Assembly: GCA_030386875.1 (NCBI GenBank)
Contig: CM059579.1
Location: 91,020,253 to 91,084,252 of the forward strand
From: Morinoia aosen
Lineage: Eukaryota; Arthropoda; Malacostraca; Amphipoda; Talitridae
Length of the DNA: 64,000 nt
Reading direction: 5' to 3'
Shown: positions 31,339 to 42,929 of the stretch, one piece after another
How positions within the stretch are numbered: position 1 is the first letter of the stretch
Layout of the letters: each line of letters opens with the position of its first letter
The notes under the pieces: generated by a model
What the model was told of the DNA's origin: nothing
The model's database searches: none
What the model saw: the letters and a program-made list of their open reading frames with translations, nothing else
Made by a program: the position numbers and the translations under genes

Positions 31339-32577
31339 CATACATACATATACCGGGCTTATCCTCCCTATGGGAGGGTAGCCGACAGCAGGCCACAATC
31401 ACCACACTCAGTCACTAGGAGGCGAGAGAGGCAGCTCTGGCCGCACCTGAACTGCCCGGATCAGCAGCAGCCCAGCACAACCACCTTCCACAGTCAGGCC
31501 CGACAGCCACAGCTGGTTTACCCCGACCGCTTCATTGAGTGCAGCCCCTCCCCCCGCACATGACAGGTCAACCCCATCACACGCGGGCAGCTTCCAGTAA
31601 CGCGTCAAAAATAAAATTACCTCCTTATACACTGCCCCCACTCACTTCTGTCCGCAGCCATCCTTCTCGCCACGTCCACAGTCAGACCCCTCTCATACAA
31701 AGCACGTCGCACCCCATCCATCCAACTCATCCGTGGTTTACCTCGCGCTCGAAGACCACTCACTTCCGACATATATATCTTTTTCACCAGCCGCTCAACA
31801 TTCATTCTTTCAACATGCCCAAACTATCCAAGCACTCTTTCATCTACTCGCCTGCTCAACTTTTTGATAACACCCGTCTGCCCCCTAACCAACTCATTCC
31901 TGATCCTATCTCTTCTAGTTACTCCATACATGCTCCTCAAACACTTCATCTCAAACACATCCAACTTCCTCCTCTCAGCTGCTCTCAACCCCCAGGACTC
32001 TGCTCCATACAACAAAACTGGCACAATCAATCTTTCATACAGTCCCCTCTTAACATTCATACTCAAACTCCTGCATTCAAAAACTTTCCTCATTGCACCC
32101 AACGTCTTACAACCTTCACTCACTCGATGCTTCACTTCTACTTCCATACTATCCTTAACAGTCACATCCGACCCGAGGTACCTAAAATGCTCTACCTCCT
32201 CTAAAACTTCCCCATTCAACCTCACATCCAAAGTTCCAAACACTCCACCTCTTGAACATCTCATCACCTTACTTTTATTCACATTTACCCTCAATTTCCG
32301 CCTTTCGCACACTCTACCAAACTCTGTAACCAGTCTCCTCAGTTTTTCCTCTGAATCAGCCACAAACGCTGTATCATCTGCAAACAACAGCTGACACACT
32401 TCCCAATACATACCATTTCGTCCCACCAACTGCGCACCTTTTCCCAACACTCTGGCATTCACTTCTCTCACCACACCATCCATAAACAAATTAAACAACC
32501 ACGGTGACATCACACATCCCTGTCTCACACCTGTCACAACTGGGAACCATTCACTCACCTCATTCTCATTCTCATAA
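31339..32577 (-). mobile_element. LINE-C: 5'-truncated non-LTR element
   Basis: Flanked by a perfect 11-bp target duplication GTAAATAATTA (31328-31338 and 32578-32588). In its sense direction it ends in a TATATGTATGTATG tail, and it is truncated within the RT. It is inserted just upstream of kinesin exon A. The family clade (RTE- or L2-like) is uncertain. Confidence 0.88.
31617..32558 (-). pseudogene. LINE-C reverse transcriptase, C-terminal part
   Basis: RT motif B (GVRQGCVMSPWLFNLFMDGV), motif C LLFADDTAFVADS with both catalytic Asp, the HFRYLGSDV thumb block, LYGAESWGLRAAERRKLDVF, and a C-terminal ARGKPRMSWMDGV segment. The frame is broken once by a TAG at 31824-31826, where the next residues FGHVERM follow in the same frame. 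A Trp codon would fit there. The fingers, motif A and endonuclease are absent because of the 5' truncation. Confidence 0.85.
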
Positions 32578-32588
32578 GTAAATAATTA

Positions 32589-33622
32589 AACTCATACATT
32601 TTTTTTTGCGCGTAATTTCTCCTTTGTTAATACAGAGGGAATCTGAAGAAATGCATCAAATTGGTTGGTAAGTCAGTCTCTATTTCATGCTCTTAAAGGA
32701 TGCTCAATGACCGTATCTGTGATACGAGTTTTACCAGAGCACAAGTACAAGAATATTGTAACCCCGGTTACTGTTGGGATGGATATATTTATTTGGCATC
32801 CACATCTGGAGACTTATTTAAAGAACTATCAAATCCCGTCATTTTTGACGGTTCATGTAGACTAGTATGACAGAATCACCCTTACAGGCTGCAATGCCTT
32901 TAACACACACGGTCATTACGCAAGTTGGCCAATTGAAAAAAGTCAACATTGGCCAATGTGAAAAGCTTTAGACCTTGTGTGTAACAGTACGTTTGTGAAG
33001 GGGAAGCATCCTTCACAGTTCTGCAAAATGCACAGCGTACCACTGATCTCACCAACAACTGTGTGTTACGGGCCGCGCTCGTGTCAAAAGCTTGCCTCTG
33101 CCCCCTTCTATCATGATCACCTGTGCTGCATGCCAGATACCGCCAGATCTTGCATACACCTGTGATGCATTCCAGATACCGCCAATAACTACCGTATTGT
33201 ATTCTCTTATTTCCCTTATACTGTATATTCTATATAAAAAGTGTTAAAAACAGTCGGATATTGGGAAACACGTCTGGCATTTCAGAAATCTCACTAGCAG
33301 CCTCTGAAATTTTGACCACGAGTCTTGCGTCTTTTGGTCTTTTGGCCACGAGTCTTGAAAATAGCGGTCTTGCATACACCTGCGATGCATGCCAGATACC
33401 GCTATTTTCTACAGATCATTCTCCATCGAAACTAAATGTTTATTTGGATAAAAAGACAAAAATTTTACGAACTTTACAATTATATATTGGTGTCGTAATT
33501 TTCGTCATAAGTTTTGAGAATTTCATTAGTATTTAATTCTTCTGCGGGAATATAAATACTAGATATCAACTGAACACGCACGTTTAAAGACTTTTCGTTT
33601 TGTCTCACAATGGTTCGTCGTC
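32589..33622. other. No gene; short dispersed duplications
   Basis: Three copies of a ~38-bp motif (CTTGCATACACCTG then GATGCAT.CCAGATACCGC) occur near 33119, 33153 and 33369. Shorter repeats (CCACGAGTCTTG twice) also occur. No ORF is supported. Confidence 0.6.
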
Positions 33623-33634
33623 AAGCAAAGTGAA

Positions 33635-34582
33635 CAATTTAAACAATTTTAACAATTTATTTACCACAGGTGATACAGAGTAGAATGTTTCTTAAGTCTA
33701 GTACAATGTTCAAATTTGAATCTAGCTACCTGTGGGCCCGAACAAGTTCAGCGACTTCTAGGGCATCCTACCATCACGTTATTCTAAGGTGTACAAAAAT
33801 GCTTAACCTAGTTCACTTAAATGCTTAACCTAGTTCACTTGTGCCGCCATAGCCATGTGCTAGAGGGTTCTGCCGCCGTTCGGGAGACCCGGGATCGAAT
33901 CTCGGCGCTGGCAGTGGCGGTTTTCTCTGTTGGGTATAGGAGAAAAATTCCAAGCACAATACCCCACTCCACCCAGGTGTCTGAAATGGGTACCGGTCTT
34001 GACCGGGGGAAAGCGTCATGGCGTCCTGGCGTTAGTTATAAGGAATTTGAAAATCCAATGTACAAGGTGATATGTATCAGGCTTGATTGGAAATAAAGCA
34101 TCCGTAGATGCCTTCATTATAAAAAAAAACCTAGTTTCGCATTAGACTGATCATTGAGATAATTAACTCGATATTTTATCCTGTATTTTACTATATAGGT
34201 CAAATCGGCTATATTTACCAGTATGTTCGATAAAACGATTTAAGAGTAGACTGAAGATCGGCGATGTTGCCCATGGCAAATTACATTATTAGGACCAGAC
34301 ACGTAGACGGCAGGATTTGACTTGGTGATCTTACACGACTAGTATTCTGATTGGAAGTGAGACTCAAGATTTCTTTTGAATATTTTGTCAGAATTACTTT
34401 CAAGGATCTCCGCAGGTATTGAGTTCCAAGTTTTAGTTCCAGGGAAGAGGATACTGCGTTGCGACCGGGCCTTTAAATAATAAGGAAACATGAATAAGGG
34501 AGGGCAACACTTTGCCTGCGACGTGAGCCGCCATGTTGGGTCGTTGAGCGAGTTTTTAATATGCTGCTGACCAACAAATAGT
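33635..34582 (-). mobile_element. LINE-B copy 2: 5'-truncated, with nested SINE
   Basis: Flanked by an 11-bp target duplication AGCAAAGTGAA (33624-33634 and 34583-34593). The sense strand encodes the ORF2 C-terminus (RSILFPGTKTWNSIPAEI..ESHFQSEY, closely matching 60.6-60.81 kb). It then carries the same 3' UTR (AGTCGCTGAACTTGTTCGGG, GTGGTAAATAAATTGTT) and the short AATTGTTTAA-type tail. SINE-A copy 2 is inserted in its 3' UTR. Confidence 0.9.
33841..34129 (+). mobile_element. SINE-A copy 2, nested in LINE-B
   Basis: A tRNA-like head with box A (TAGCCATGTGCTAGAGG) and box B (GGGATCGAATCTC), a body matching the 5.0-kb copy, and an A-rich end. The intact LINE-B copy at 61.0 kb shows the uninterrupted 3' UTR. 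A 22-23-bp tandem duplication (AATGCTTAACCTAGTTCACT) lies directly before the SINE. Confidence 0.88.
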
Positions 34583-34833
34583 AGCAAAGTGAATTTTCAT
34601 AAATACTAAATAAAGGCACCATCCAATTAATTTTTGATATCTTTAACATTGTTTACTACAATTGACTTTAAATTCGAATTGAATATTGAACTTTCAGTTT
34701 TACCTGCTGGAGTCTAAGTGTTAATTAAGGCACAATAAAGAAGCAAAAATAGAGGTTAAATTTACTCTACATTTCAATTACGCCGCGAACCAACCGTTTG
34801 TTTCAGACAGGATATGTTGCTTTCAGGAGAATA

Positions 34834-35380
34834 GGTTAATGTTACTGAGATGAAACTAATCGAATTTCGAATTTTTTTTTGCCTGAATCATGGTAATTAC
34901 ATCGAAATAAACAACTTTTCATCCATGCACCTTTTGGAACAAATGAATATTTAACGAGCCATAGCAGTAAATTACTGACCACAACTCAAGTGTTTGAAGC
35001 CGGAAGTAATTCAAGGAGCGCGTCGGACAACAACACTGCAATGCCGTCTCGCTTCCAGCGCGCTCATCAAAGACGAAACCAAACCTACCGATATATCTCG
35101 TTAAATAATCATTTGAGGAAAAAAGTGTATAGAAGAAAAGTTGTTTATTTCGATGTTATTACCATGATTCAAGCAACAGAAATTTCGAAAATCGATGAGT
35201 AGCTGTTTATTCGAGCGCATTTGTCATCAAAGTCGAAAATTAACATACCGCTATAACTCTGTAAATATTCATTTTTCCCACAAAGTCTATAGAAGAAAAG
35301 TTGTTTATTTCGATGTAATTGATATGTTTTAGGCAAAAAAAATTCGAAATTCGATTAGTTGCATCTCAGTAACATTAACC
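34834..35380. mobile_element. 547-bp MITE with ~90-bp inverted terminal repeats
   Basis: The left end GGTTAATGTTACTGAGATG is inverted at the right end (CATCTCAGTAACATTAACC), and similarity between the arms continues for about 90 bp. The flanks are GGAGAATA (34826-34833) and GGAGAATT (35381-35388), an 8-bp target duplication with one mismatch. A third, internal copy of the right-arm sequence is at about 35128-35205. There is no coding sequence. 8-bp duplications suggest mobilisation by a hAT- or P-type transposase. Confidence 0.88.
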
Positions 35381-35439
35381 GGAGAATTATATGAGAGGAC
35401 ACCAATACGTGAAAGAAGTGTATTTTGTCTTGCTTTTCA

Positions 35440-35785
35440 TTCGTTTTAATTTAATTCTTTCTTCGTTCATTTTTTATTAATGGTTTCATCTAGTTTTCCT
35501 CTCATTCATTTATTCTTGCGTCCCGTCATTCATTCACTTTTTCATTTATTCATTTAGTTTTTCTTTCGTTCTTTACTCTTTCGTCCATTCATTTAGTTTT
35601 TCTTTCGTTCATTTAATTTTTCGTCCATTCATTAATTTAGTTGTTCTTTCGTTCATTTACTTTTTCGCCTATTCATTTAGTTCTTCTACCGTTTATTTAC
35701 TTTTTCACCTATTCATCTAGTTCTTCTACCGTTTATTTACTTTTTCGCCAATTCATTTAGTTTTTCTTCCGTTTATTTATAACAT
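35440..35785. repeat. ~40-bp degenerate tandem array
   Basis: About eight units of a TTTCGTTCATTTACTTTTTC plus CATTCATTTAGTTTTTC type, T-rich and degenerate. Confidence 0.85.
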
Positions 35786-35831
35786 TTCAGTTACACACGT
35801 AACTGAGGTTGCAGAGGGCTGGCGGGACTTA

Positions 35832-36090
35832 TATTTACATGATTTACCTCCATACCGTTTATCTTTACATGATTTATTTCTATACCGTTAATCTTTGCAT
35901 GATTTATCTCCATCCCGTTTATCTTTACATGATTTATCTCCACACCGTTTATCTTTACATGATTTATCTCCATACCGTTTATCTTTACATGATTTATCTT
36001 CATACCGTTTATCTTTAAATGATTTATCTCCATACCGTTTATCTTTACATGATTTATCTCCATACCGTTTATCTTTACACGATTTAATTA
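35832..36090. repeat. 30-bp tandem array
   Basis: About nine copies of a unit containing ATTTATCTCCATACCGTTT and ATCTTTACATG. It is open in several frames on both strands because 30 is divisible by three. This is not a gene. Confidence 0.95.
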
Positions 36091-36371
36091 TCTGGATATC
36101 TTCACATTGAAATCTTCTTATCCTTTTGACATCCCGCCGTAGGGCACGGGACCAGAGCTGTGTAGCGCAGGGCGGGGAAAAACGCATCGATTTTAAACTA
36201 GTATAATTTACTTCATATAGGTATACTGGTTATAATTATGACTAGTTTGAGTTTACTAGTTATAATTGCGATATACTTATACTAGCATAATTGGCCATTT
36301 CCCTGACCTCCCTCCCCCCCCTTCCCCCCCCCCGATACCACGCAAGTCAAATCAACGCGGTCTGTTCGCCC

Positions 36372-36690
36372 CGCCCTCTGTACACGAACATAACGTCTGC
36401 TGACGCGCCCTCTGTACACGAACATACTGTCTGCAGACGAGCCCTCTGTACACGAACACAACGTGTGCTGACGCGCCCTCTGTACACGAACATAACGTCT
36501 GCTGACGCGCCCTCTGTACACGAACACAACATCTGCTGACGCGCCCTCTGTACACGAACACAACGTCTGCTGACGCGCCCTCTGTACACGAACATAACGT
36601 CTGCTGACGCGCCCTCTGTACACGAACACAACGTCTGCTGACGCGCCCTCTGTACACGAACACAACGTCTGCTGACGCGCCCTCAAAGTT
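36372..36690. repeat. 34-bp tandem array
   Basis: About ten copies of a GACGCGCCCTCTGTACACGA-containing unit. It is preceded by C-runs at about 36310-36335. Confidence 0.95.
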
Positions 36691-36756
36691 TCTTGCGGTG
36701 AAACTAAATTTGCTCGCATCTTTGACGCTGTCTTCTGCTTGTTGCTCGCGCTGGGG

Positions 36757-38068
36757 CTGTGGTGATGTTTGGCTGTGTGGTGGTGTGTGGTGATGCTTGG
36801 CTGTGTGGTGGTGTGTGGTGATGTTAGGCTGTGTGGTGGTGTGTGGTGATGCTTGGCTGTGTGGTGATGTTTGGCTGTGTGGTGGTGTGTGGTGATGTTT
36901 GGCTGTGTGGTGTGTGGTGATGTTTGGCTGTGTGGTGGTGTGTGGTGATGTTTGGCTGTGTGGTGGTGTGTGGTGATGTTTGGCTGTGTGGTGGTGTGTG
37001 GTGATGTTTGGCTGTTTGGTGGTGTGTGGTGATGTTTGGCTGTGTGGTGGTGTGTGGTGATGATTGGCTGTGTGGTGGTGTGTGGTGATGATTGGCTGTG
37101 TGGTGGTGTGTGGTGATGTTTGGCTGTGTGGTGGTGTGTGGTAATGTTTGGCTGTGTGGTGATGTTTGGCTGTGTGGTGGTGTGTTGTGATGTTTGGATG
37201 TGTGGTGGTGTGTGGTGATGTTTGGCTGTGTGGTGGTGTGTGGTGATGTTTGGCTGTGTGGTGATGTTTGGCTGTGTGGTGGTGTGTGGTGATGTTTGGC
37301 TGTGTGGTGGTGTGTGGTGATGTTTTGCTGTGTGGTGGTGTGGGGTGATGCTTGGCTGTGTCGTGATGCTTGGCTGTGTGGTGGTGTGTGGTGATGCTTG
37401 GCTCTGTGGTGGTGTGTGGTGATGCTTGGCTTTGTGGTGGTGTGTGTGGTGATGTTTTGCTGTGTGGTGATGCTTGGCTCCGTGGTGGTGTGTGGTGATG
37501 CTTGGCTCTGTAGTGGTATGTGGTGATGCTTGGCTCTCTGGTGGTGTGTGTGGTGATGCTTGGCTCTGTGGTGGTGTGTGGTGATGTTTGGCTGTGTGGT
37601 GGTGTGTGGTGATGCTTGGCTCTGTGGTTGGGTGTGGTGATGCTTGGTTCTGTGGTTGGGTGTGGTGATGCTTGGCTCTGTGGTCGTGTGTGGTGATGCT
37701 TGGCTCTGTGGTGGTGTGTGGTGATGCTTGGCTCTGTGGTGGTGTGTGGTGATGCTTGGCTCTGTGGTGGTGTGTGGTGATGCTTGGCTCTGTGGTGGTG
37801 TGTGGGGATGCTTGGCTTTGTGGTGGTGTGTGTGGTGATGTTTTGCTGTGTGGTGATGCTTGGCTCTGGGGTGGTGTTTGGTGATGCTTGGCTGTGTGGT
37901 GGTGTGTGGTGATGCGTGGCTCTGTGGTGGTGTGTGGTGATGCTTGGCCCTGTGGTTGGGTGTGGTGATGCTTGGCTCTGTGGTGGTGTGTGGTGATGCT
38001 TTGCTCTGTGGTGGTGTGTGGTGATGCTTGGCTCTGGGTGGTGTGTGGTTATGCTTGGCTCTGTGTCG
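36757..38068. repeat. 28-bp tandem array, outer tip of left arm
   Basis: About 45 units of a GTGTGGTGGTGTGTGGTGAT plus G(C/T)TTGGCT type with shortened variants. The mirror array at the outer tip of the right arm is 54.70-55.65 kb. The long His/Thr/Pro-rich frame through it is an artefact of repeat composition. Confidence 0.92.
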
Positions 38069-41000
38069 TGATCTACCACGACGTAACGATCTTTCGAAAG
38101 GAGGGACGCCTCAATGATTCGAAACGATTCGAATCAGCCTGAGGAATGTCGGGGCCGCTGGCGGTTACTCTTTCTACAACTTCGCAGCGACTTCAAGAAC
38201 GACGTTAACTTTCAGGACTGCAAGCTCAGCATACTCCGGGTGGCAACAGCGGCTTGCCTGACGACAGCATGGCCAGAGCCACCAACGAAAACTGTAGCTG
38301 CATGTCATGACTGTTAGATGACTCAATAAGCTGCGGCAAATTTAACGGATATTGTCCCTATTTAAGGGAAGACCTAGTGTTAGGAGGGATCAGATCGTCA
38401 TCATAGAACACCGAGCTGCCACAGAGAGAAGCTGCTATCCATAGGTTAACCAGCCTTCGGGCTCGGTTTTTGTCTTTGCTTTATAATGTAAACCAGTGTA
38501 AATTACGTACATCTCTTTAACGTAAATCTAAGCAGTCACGGAGCACTCGTTAGTCATCATCCTGGAGTCAACAGCAACTAAGATGAGTTCTATTCTGTGC
38601 ATATTCCCATTAAGCATGTTCGTACTGATCCTCCCTGTGCATAGGTTTATATAGGAGTATTATGTGTATTGTAAAATTAGGTGCGTTAAATTCTTTCCAT
38701 TAAATGTGTCATTTTCCATATGTCGAGATTAGGAAATAAATGATTGATGTCAACGCCTTATAAATTTCCCGTTATATGGGAGAAAAGTTGTCGAAGCTGT
38801 TGGAGATATATTTCATCACGCTACCATTTAAATTGATTTGCCATTTATATGCTCATTAATTATAATACAGACACAGAAACGTCTCGATAGTTCTTTGCTA
38901 ATTAAAATAAAAGAATTGTGATCTTAATCACGACTATCAAAAGAGAGCAAAAATGACTGAAACGACGATGAGAAAATAAAGTGAACAACAGAAAAAATAG
39001 CTCCATAACAAATGGCGGCTAGCGGTGACGGATTTTGACTCTTATTCTTTGCAATAAGAGTTAAATTTCCCTTGCTCACTCCCTCCGAAATAAATAATTA
39101 ACTCGAGCCTCACCAAAATAAAATTGAATATTTTAATCTCTAACAGATTCGATAACGCTTCTCAAACTGAACCCGTTACATAACTCGAAGTTTAGGATGT
39201 ACGTTGGGATATTTGTGTAATCTAATATTTCATGTATGTGTATGCTAAAATTCTAATTCATTACTGTGAACCTATTATTTACAATGCATTTAAAATTTCC
39301 CATTTACCGTGAACCTTCTTGTTTTGATAGCCAATTAAAATTTATTTCATGTGTCAACCATTTGTAGATGTGCATTGATCATTACGAGTGAACTCTTTTA
39401 ATTTGTTAAACCGTTGGATTAGGCTGGATCTGATAACCTAAATGTATTTTTTGATCTGAAAACATTCAATTACTAAATGCCAATTTGACATCACAAATCA
39501 TTCAAATAATTATAACGTGGAATAACTGCACTTCAATGATTTGATTATGTGAGAATTAGGATATGACGCGGTAACATTTTATCATTCTACAGTGCAACCA
39601 ACTCTAGATCATTTTTGTTTTCCGACTGCCCAGACAACAACGATTGCATTAAACTCCTCAAATTTCACAATTTATGTTGAATATTTAACTGGTGACATCT
39701 AAATTTGAATTCAAATTTCTATATTCCAAATGACACTATAAAAAAAATTCAAATAATAATTGAAAATTTACATTCAATTAAATATCTACTTGAAATATAA
39801 TCATATTCAAAAATTCATTTTATAGTTAAAAATTTCATTTAATCAGAATAATATTAGTACGATTGAGATTATGCTTCCCTGGTCGAAAATTATATATATA
39901 TTAAATAGTGTATGGTAAACGTGCTCATGCAAAGAATGTTTCATAGTATTTCATTTTTGATGTTTGTGTCTAATTACAATTACAATGCATTATTTTACCA
40001 TGAATTCACCATGTTATTGTGAATGTTTTTGCGTGAATAAATGACTGTTCAGATGTAATGAAGAGGAAGGTTCAGGACTTGAGGCCGCAGGCTGTGTAAT
40101 AGCAGGCATGAGCCCGAGCCCGGATGCATTAAGCTTACTATTTCAAAACAACCTCGGCCTGGCTTGCTACCTTTCAGTGACTCAACGCCCTCGCTCTCTT
40201 GCAATTCAGTATCGCTCTACATTACTGCATTTCAAAGATTAATGACTACCTCTGGAGCACTCTGTTTCGCACAGCAGCAGCCTTGCTGTGGTATTAAGAA
40301 ACTGGCGTGTAGAATTTCAACTAAGAATATGAGGCTTAATACTTTAGATTTGCTGTAATATTTAAAGATATGAAAGATAGTAACGTGAATATATAGTAAT
40401 TTCTCATTTAAAAATTTGAATTTACACGTCACATATAAATTTTCATTTTTACGATTTAAGTAATTATACTTCATACCCATCAAAATATTCCTTCATGAAA
40501 AGAACGTCTTGATACATTAAATTATCTCAACATTAGGATGATGGAATTTGTGAAATGTAAATTCGATCATTATAGACATACACTTGATATTATTTTAATC
40601 GCAGGAGTACATTGTCATGTACTACTAGATAAATTCTATTTCTCTTGCTGCGAATCATTTAGGTTATAACGTACTTAACGTGAATGTACCACTAGAAAAT
40701 TCTGTTTTCTCTCGCTGAGAATCAAATTTAGGATATCTCATTTACAAATAATGGAGTAAAATAGGTTAAGTTCTGTATGCCCTTGTGTGAGCACAGAGAG
40801 GATAGTATGAACTTGACCAGAATATTGCGCCTCAAATGAGCACTTGAATGCAGTTACGGCGTTACTGATTTCACTCTTTTTCTTTGAGAATATCGTGAAA
40901 CGAGGAACTTCAAGATGGTGTGCTGTTCAGGCGCGTAAGTTACTTGTACGCAAAATAATCAACTTGATACTTTGAGATGTAGATTTTCGTACGCCTCAAT

Positions 41001-41114
41001 TATTGTGCGCATTTTTATTGCAGTGCATATAAATTGACGAGTCCTTCTATAGATGAATTAGATGAATTCTTTTTATTCAAGTTCATCTCTGAATTCGAGT
41101 TGTGCCTGCGTCTA

Positions 41115-42386
41115 CCCAATTGAAAATTATCGCCCTTTTCAGGTAGTAAATTAGTCGTAAAAGGTCGAAAACGGCCCAAAAGGGCCAAAAATCATGACTT
41201 CAAACCGACTCCTACCTATACTTGGCCTATTAGGGCTTGAAAAGGGCTCTTCATTCAACTGGCCTTTTATAGGTCTAGTCAATGGCTGTTTGCGGGCTCA
41301 TTCGGGTCGTTTAAAGTCGTTTTCAAGCCTTTTCGACGACCTCTATTTGGACGCGTAATAGGTTGTAAAAAGACTCGTAATCGTAAATGTTGTACAAGTC
41401 GTATTACTTCAGTAAATGTAAAGAACTAAATGAATTTCAACTAACCTAACTTAGTTAAGTTAGATTAGGTAAGGTTCGTTAAACATCTTCAACAATACTA
41501 TAAATAATTAATCCAGTCAACATGAAAACTAGGATAGAAAAGCTAACTGCTGAGCATAACATCAAATTGGCACTTTATTAATGCATTATATAAATTAAAT
41601 ATGAATGATAGCTTATAACTGTTGGAACACTTGGGTTGTCGAACGCTGAGCATTCAACTTGTAATGCTTTACCCTAGTTACCCCTCAAACCTCGATTCTA
41701 GTCCTTCTATGTTCAGTAATCTTAATATATCCCAATGTAAATTTATTTCAGAAAAAGTTCCCACTTCTCCGCCGCTTATCATCAATACCTACAGCCGTAG
41801 AAGCATAAACGTAAGTCCGCTGCTTCACTCGCCTCAAATCGGAACTCACTAGGCGAAGCAGCCACTTGACCCGGCCTTACAAACTCTTCATATCGTATAA
41901 AAAATCTGATGTTGGAGCTCTTTGAGGTCGTTGCAAGGCCCACTATAAGTCGTACGGAAGCCTAATAAGGCCGGTATTAGCCTTGATCAAGCAGTAAGGA
42001 AGCCCAAAAGGGCCGGTATTAGCCTTGATCAAGCAGTAAGGAAGCCCAAAAGGGCCGGTATTAGCCTTGATCAAGCAGTAAGGAAGCCCAAAAGGGCCGG
42101 TATTAGCCTTGATCAAGCAGTAAGGAAGCCCAAAAAGGCCAGGACGAGACTCGTTCAAGCAATGGAAAAGCCAAAAATGGTCGTGAATAGCCTCGTTCAG
42201 GTAGTAGAGAAGCCCAAAATGGCCGTTGCATTAGCCGTTTTGATTCCCAGAAATAGCCGTTTAAAAGGGCTTAAAATAAGTAGACATTTGCTCCGAAAAA
42301 GGCTAATTTACTGCTTGAAAACGACTAAACTCTTGGCTTATAACTGCCTGAAAACGATCTGTACAAGGCTCAGAATTTCAATTGGG
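41115..42386. mobile_element. 1,272-bp TIR element in the left arm
   Basis: Starts CCCAATTGAAAATT and ends AATTTCAATTGGG (inverted), flanked by TA on both sides. The right arm has the uninterrupted site (GCGTCTAGTTTGAA in reverse complement), proving insertion with a TA duplication. The interior is unusual. It has many short GGCCCAAAAGGGCC-like palindromes, TTTTCAGG.AGT motifs near both ends, and a 42-bp tandem array. There is no transposase ORF, so it is non-autonomous. Confidence 0.88.
41955..42160. repeat. 42-bp tandem array inside the TIR element
   Basis: Four to five units with GGAAGCCCAAAAGGGCCGGT and ATTAGCCTTGATCAAGCAG. Confidence 0.92.
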
Positions 42387-42929
42387 TAGTTTGAATCGTG
42401 CAGAGAGCTTGAGTACTTCTCTGCCTGTGAAGCTGTAGTAAAATTAGTGCATCATATAAGGCGCACGATGCAAGCATTCGTAATGTTTAATTACGATTAG
42501 GGGACGTCTAGGTTCCGTAACTTGGGTGAGTTTCAAATTTTAACCCTTAATTCATAACCGTTTTGGTTTTCGTGGTTCTAACAAGTACAAAAATTAATTC
42601 ATTCAATACACCTACACGATGCAGATCGAAACAGGGTACTGTGGTACTTAATTTAGCGTAAGATGTTGTTCGTGTTAATATTAGTAAATGTGAATTTGTC
42701 ATATATTCTAATCTTTTATTCCGAATATCTTCGTATTCGTATCATGTTTCGGTAGTAGAATATGTGTAATGAATTACATTGTTGCAGTAATTCACATGAT
42801 AAAAGTTAGCTTAAATTGAGTACTCAAATATCACTTTCACTAAATTAGACCAACATTCTTCTGAATTTATCACGTTAGTTAAATTTTCCAACGAGGCTTA
42901 GCATATTAGACCGAAGTGGACGCTTCATT

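Larger units (their letters stand above)
36757..42848. repeat. Giant inverted repeat, left arm
   Basis: Pairs base for base, with small indels and substitutions, with 43655-55655 in reverse orientation. From the outside in it contains a 28-bp tandem array (36757-38068), unique sequence to 41114, an inserted 1,272-bp TIR element (41115-42386), and more unique sequence to CACTAAATTAG at 42848. An 84-codon chance frame (minus, 40483-40232) matches its partner (plus, 44722-44973) at all but a few residues. This shows high but imperfect identity and argues against an assembly echo. Confidence 0.9.

Noticed and set aside
31539..32394. Plus-strand frames of 221 and 176 codons over LINE-C
   Set aside because: Antisense shadows of the reverse transcriptase on the minus strand.
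35791..36187. Repeat proteins around 36 kb on both strands
   Set aside because: The 30-bp array is open in several frames. There is no non-repeat coding sequence.
36352..38079. 575-codon His/Thr/Pro-rich minus-strand frame and its 347-codon mirror at 54678-55721
   Set aside because: Pure translation of the 28-bp array (plus the 34-bp array in the left copy). The partner arrays differ in length and frame, so no protein is conserved.
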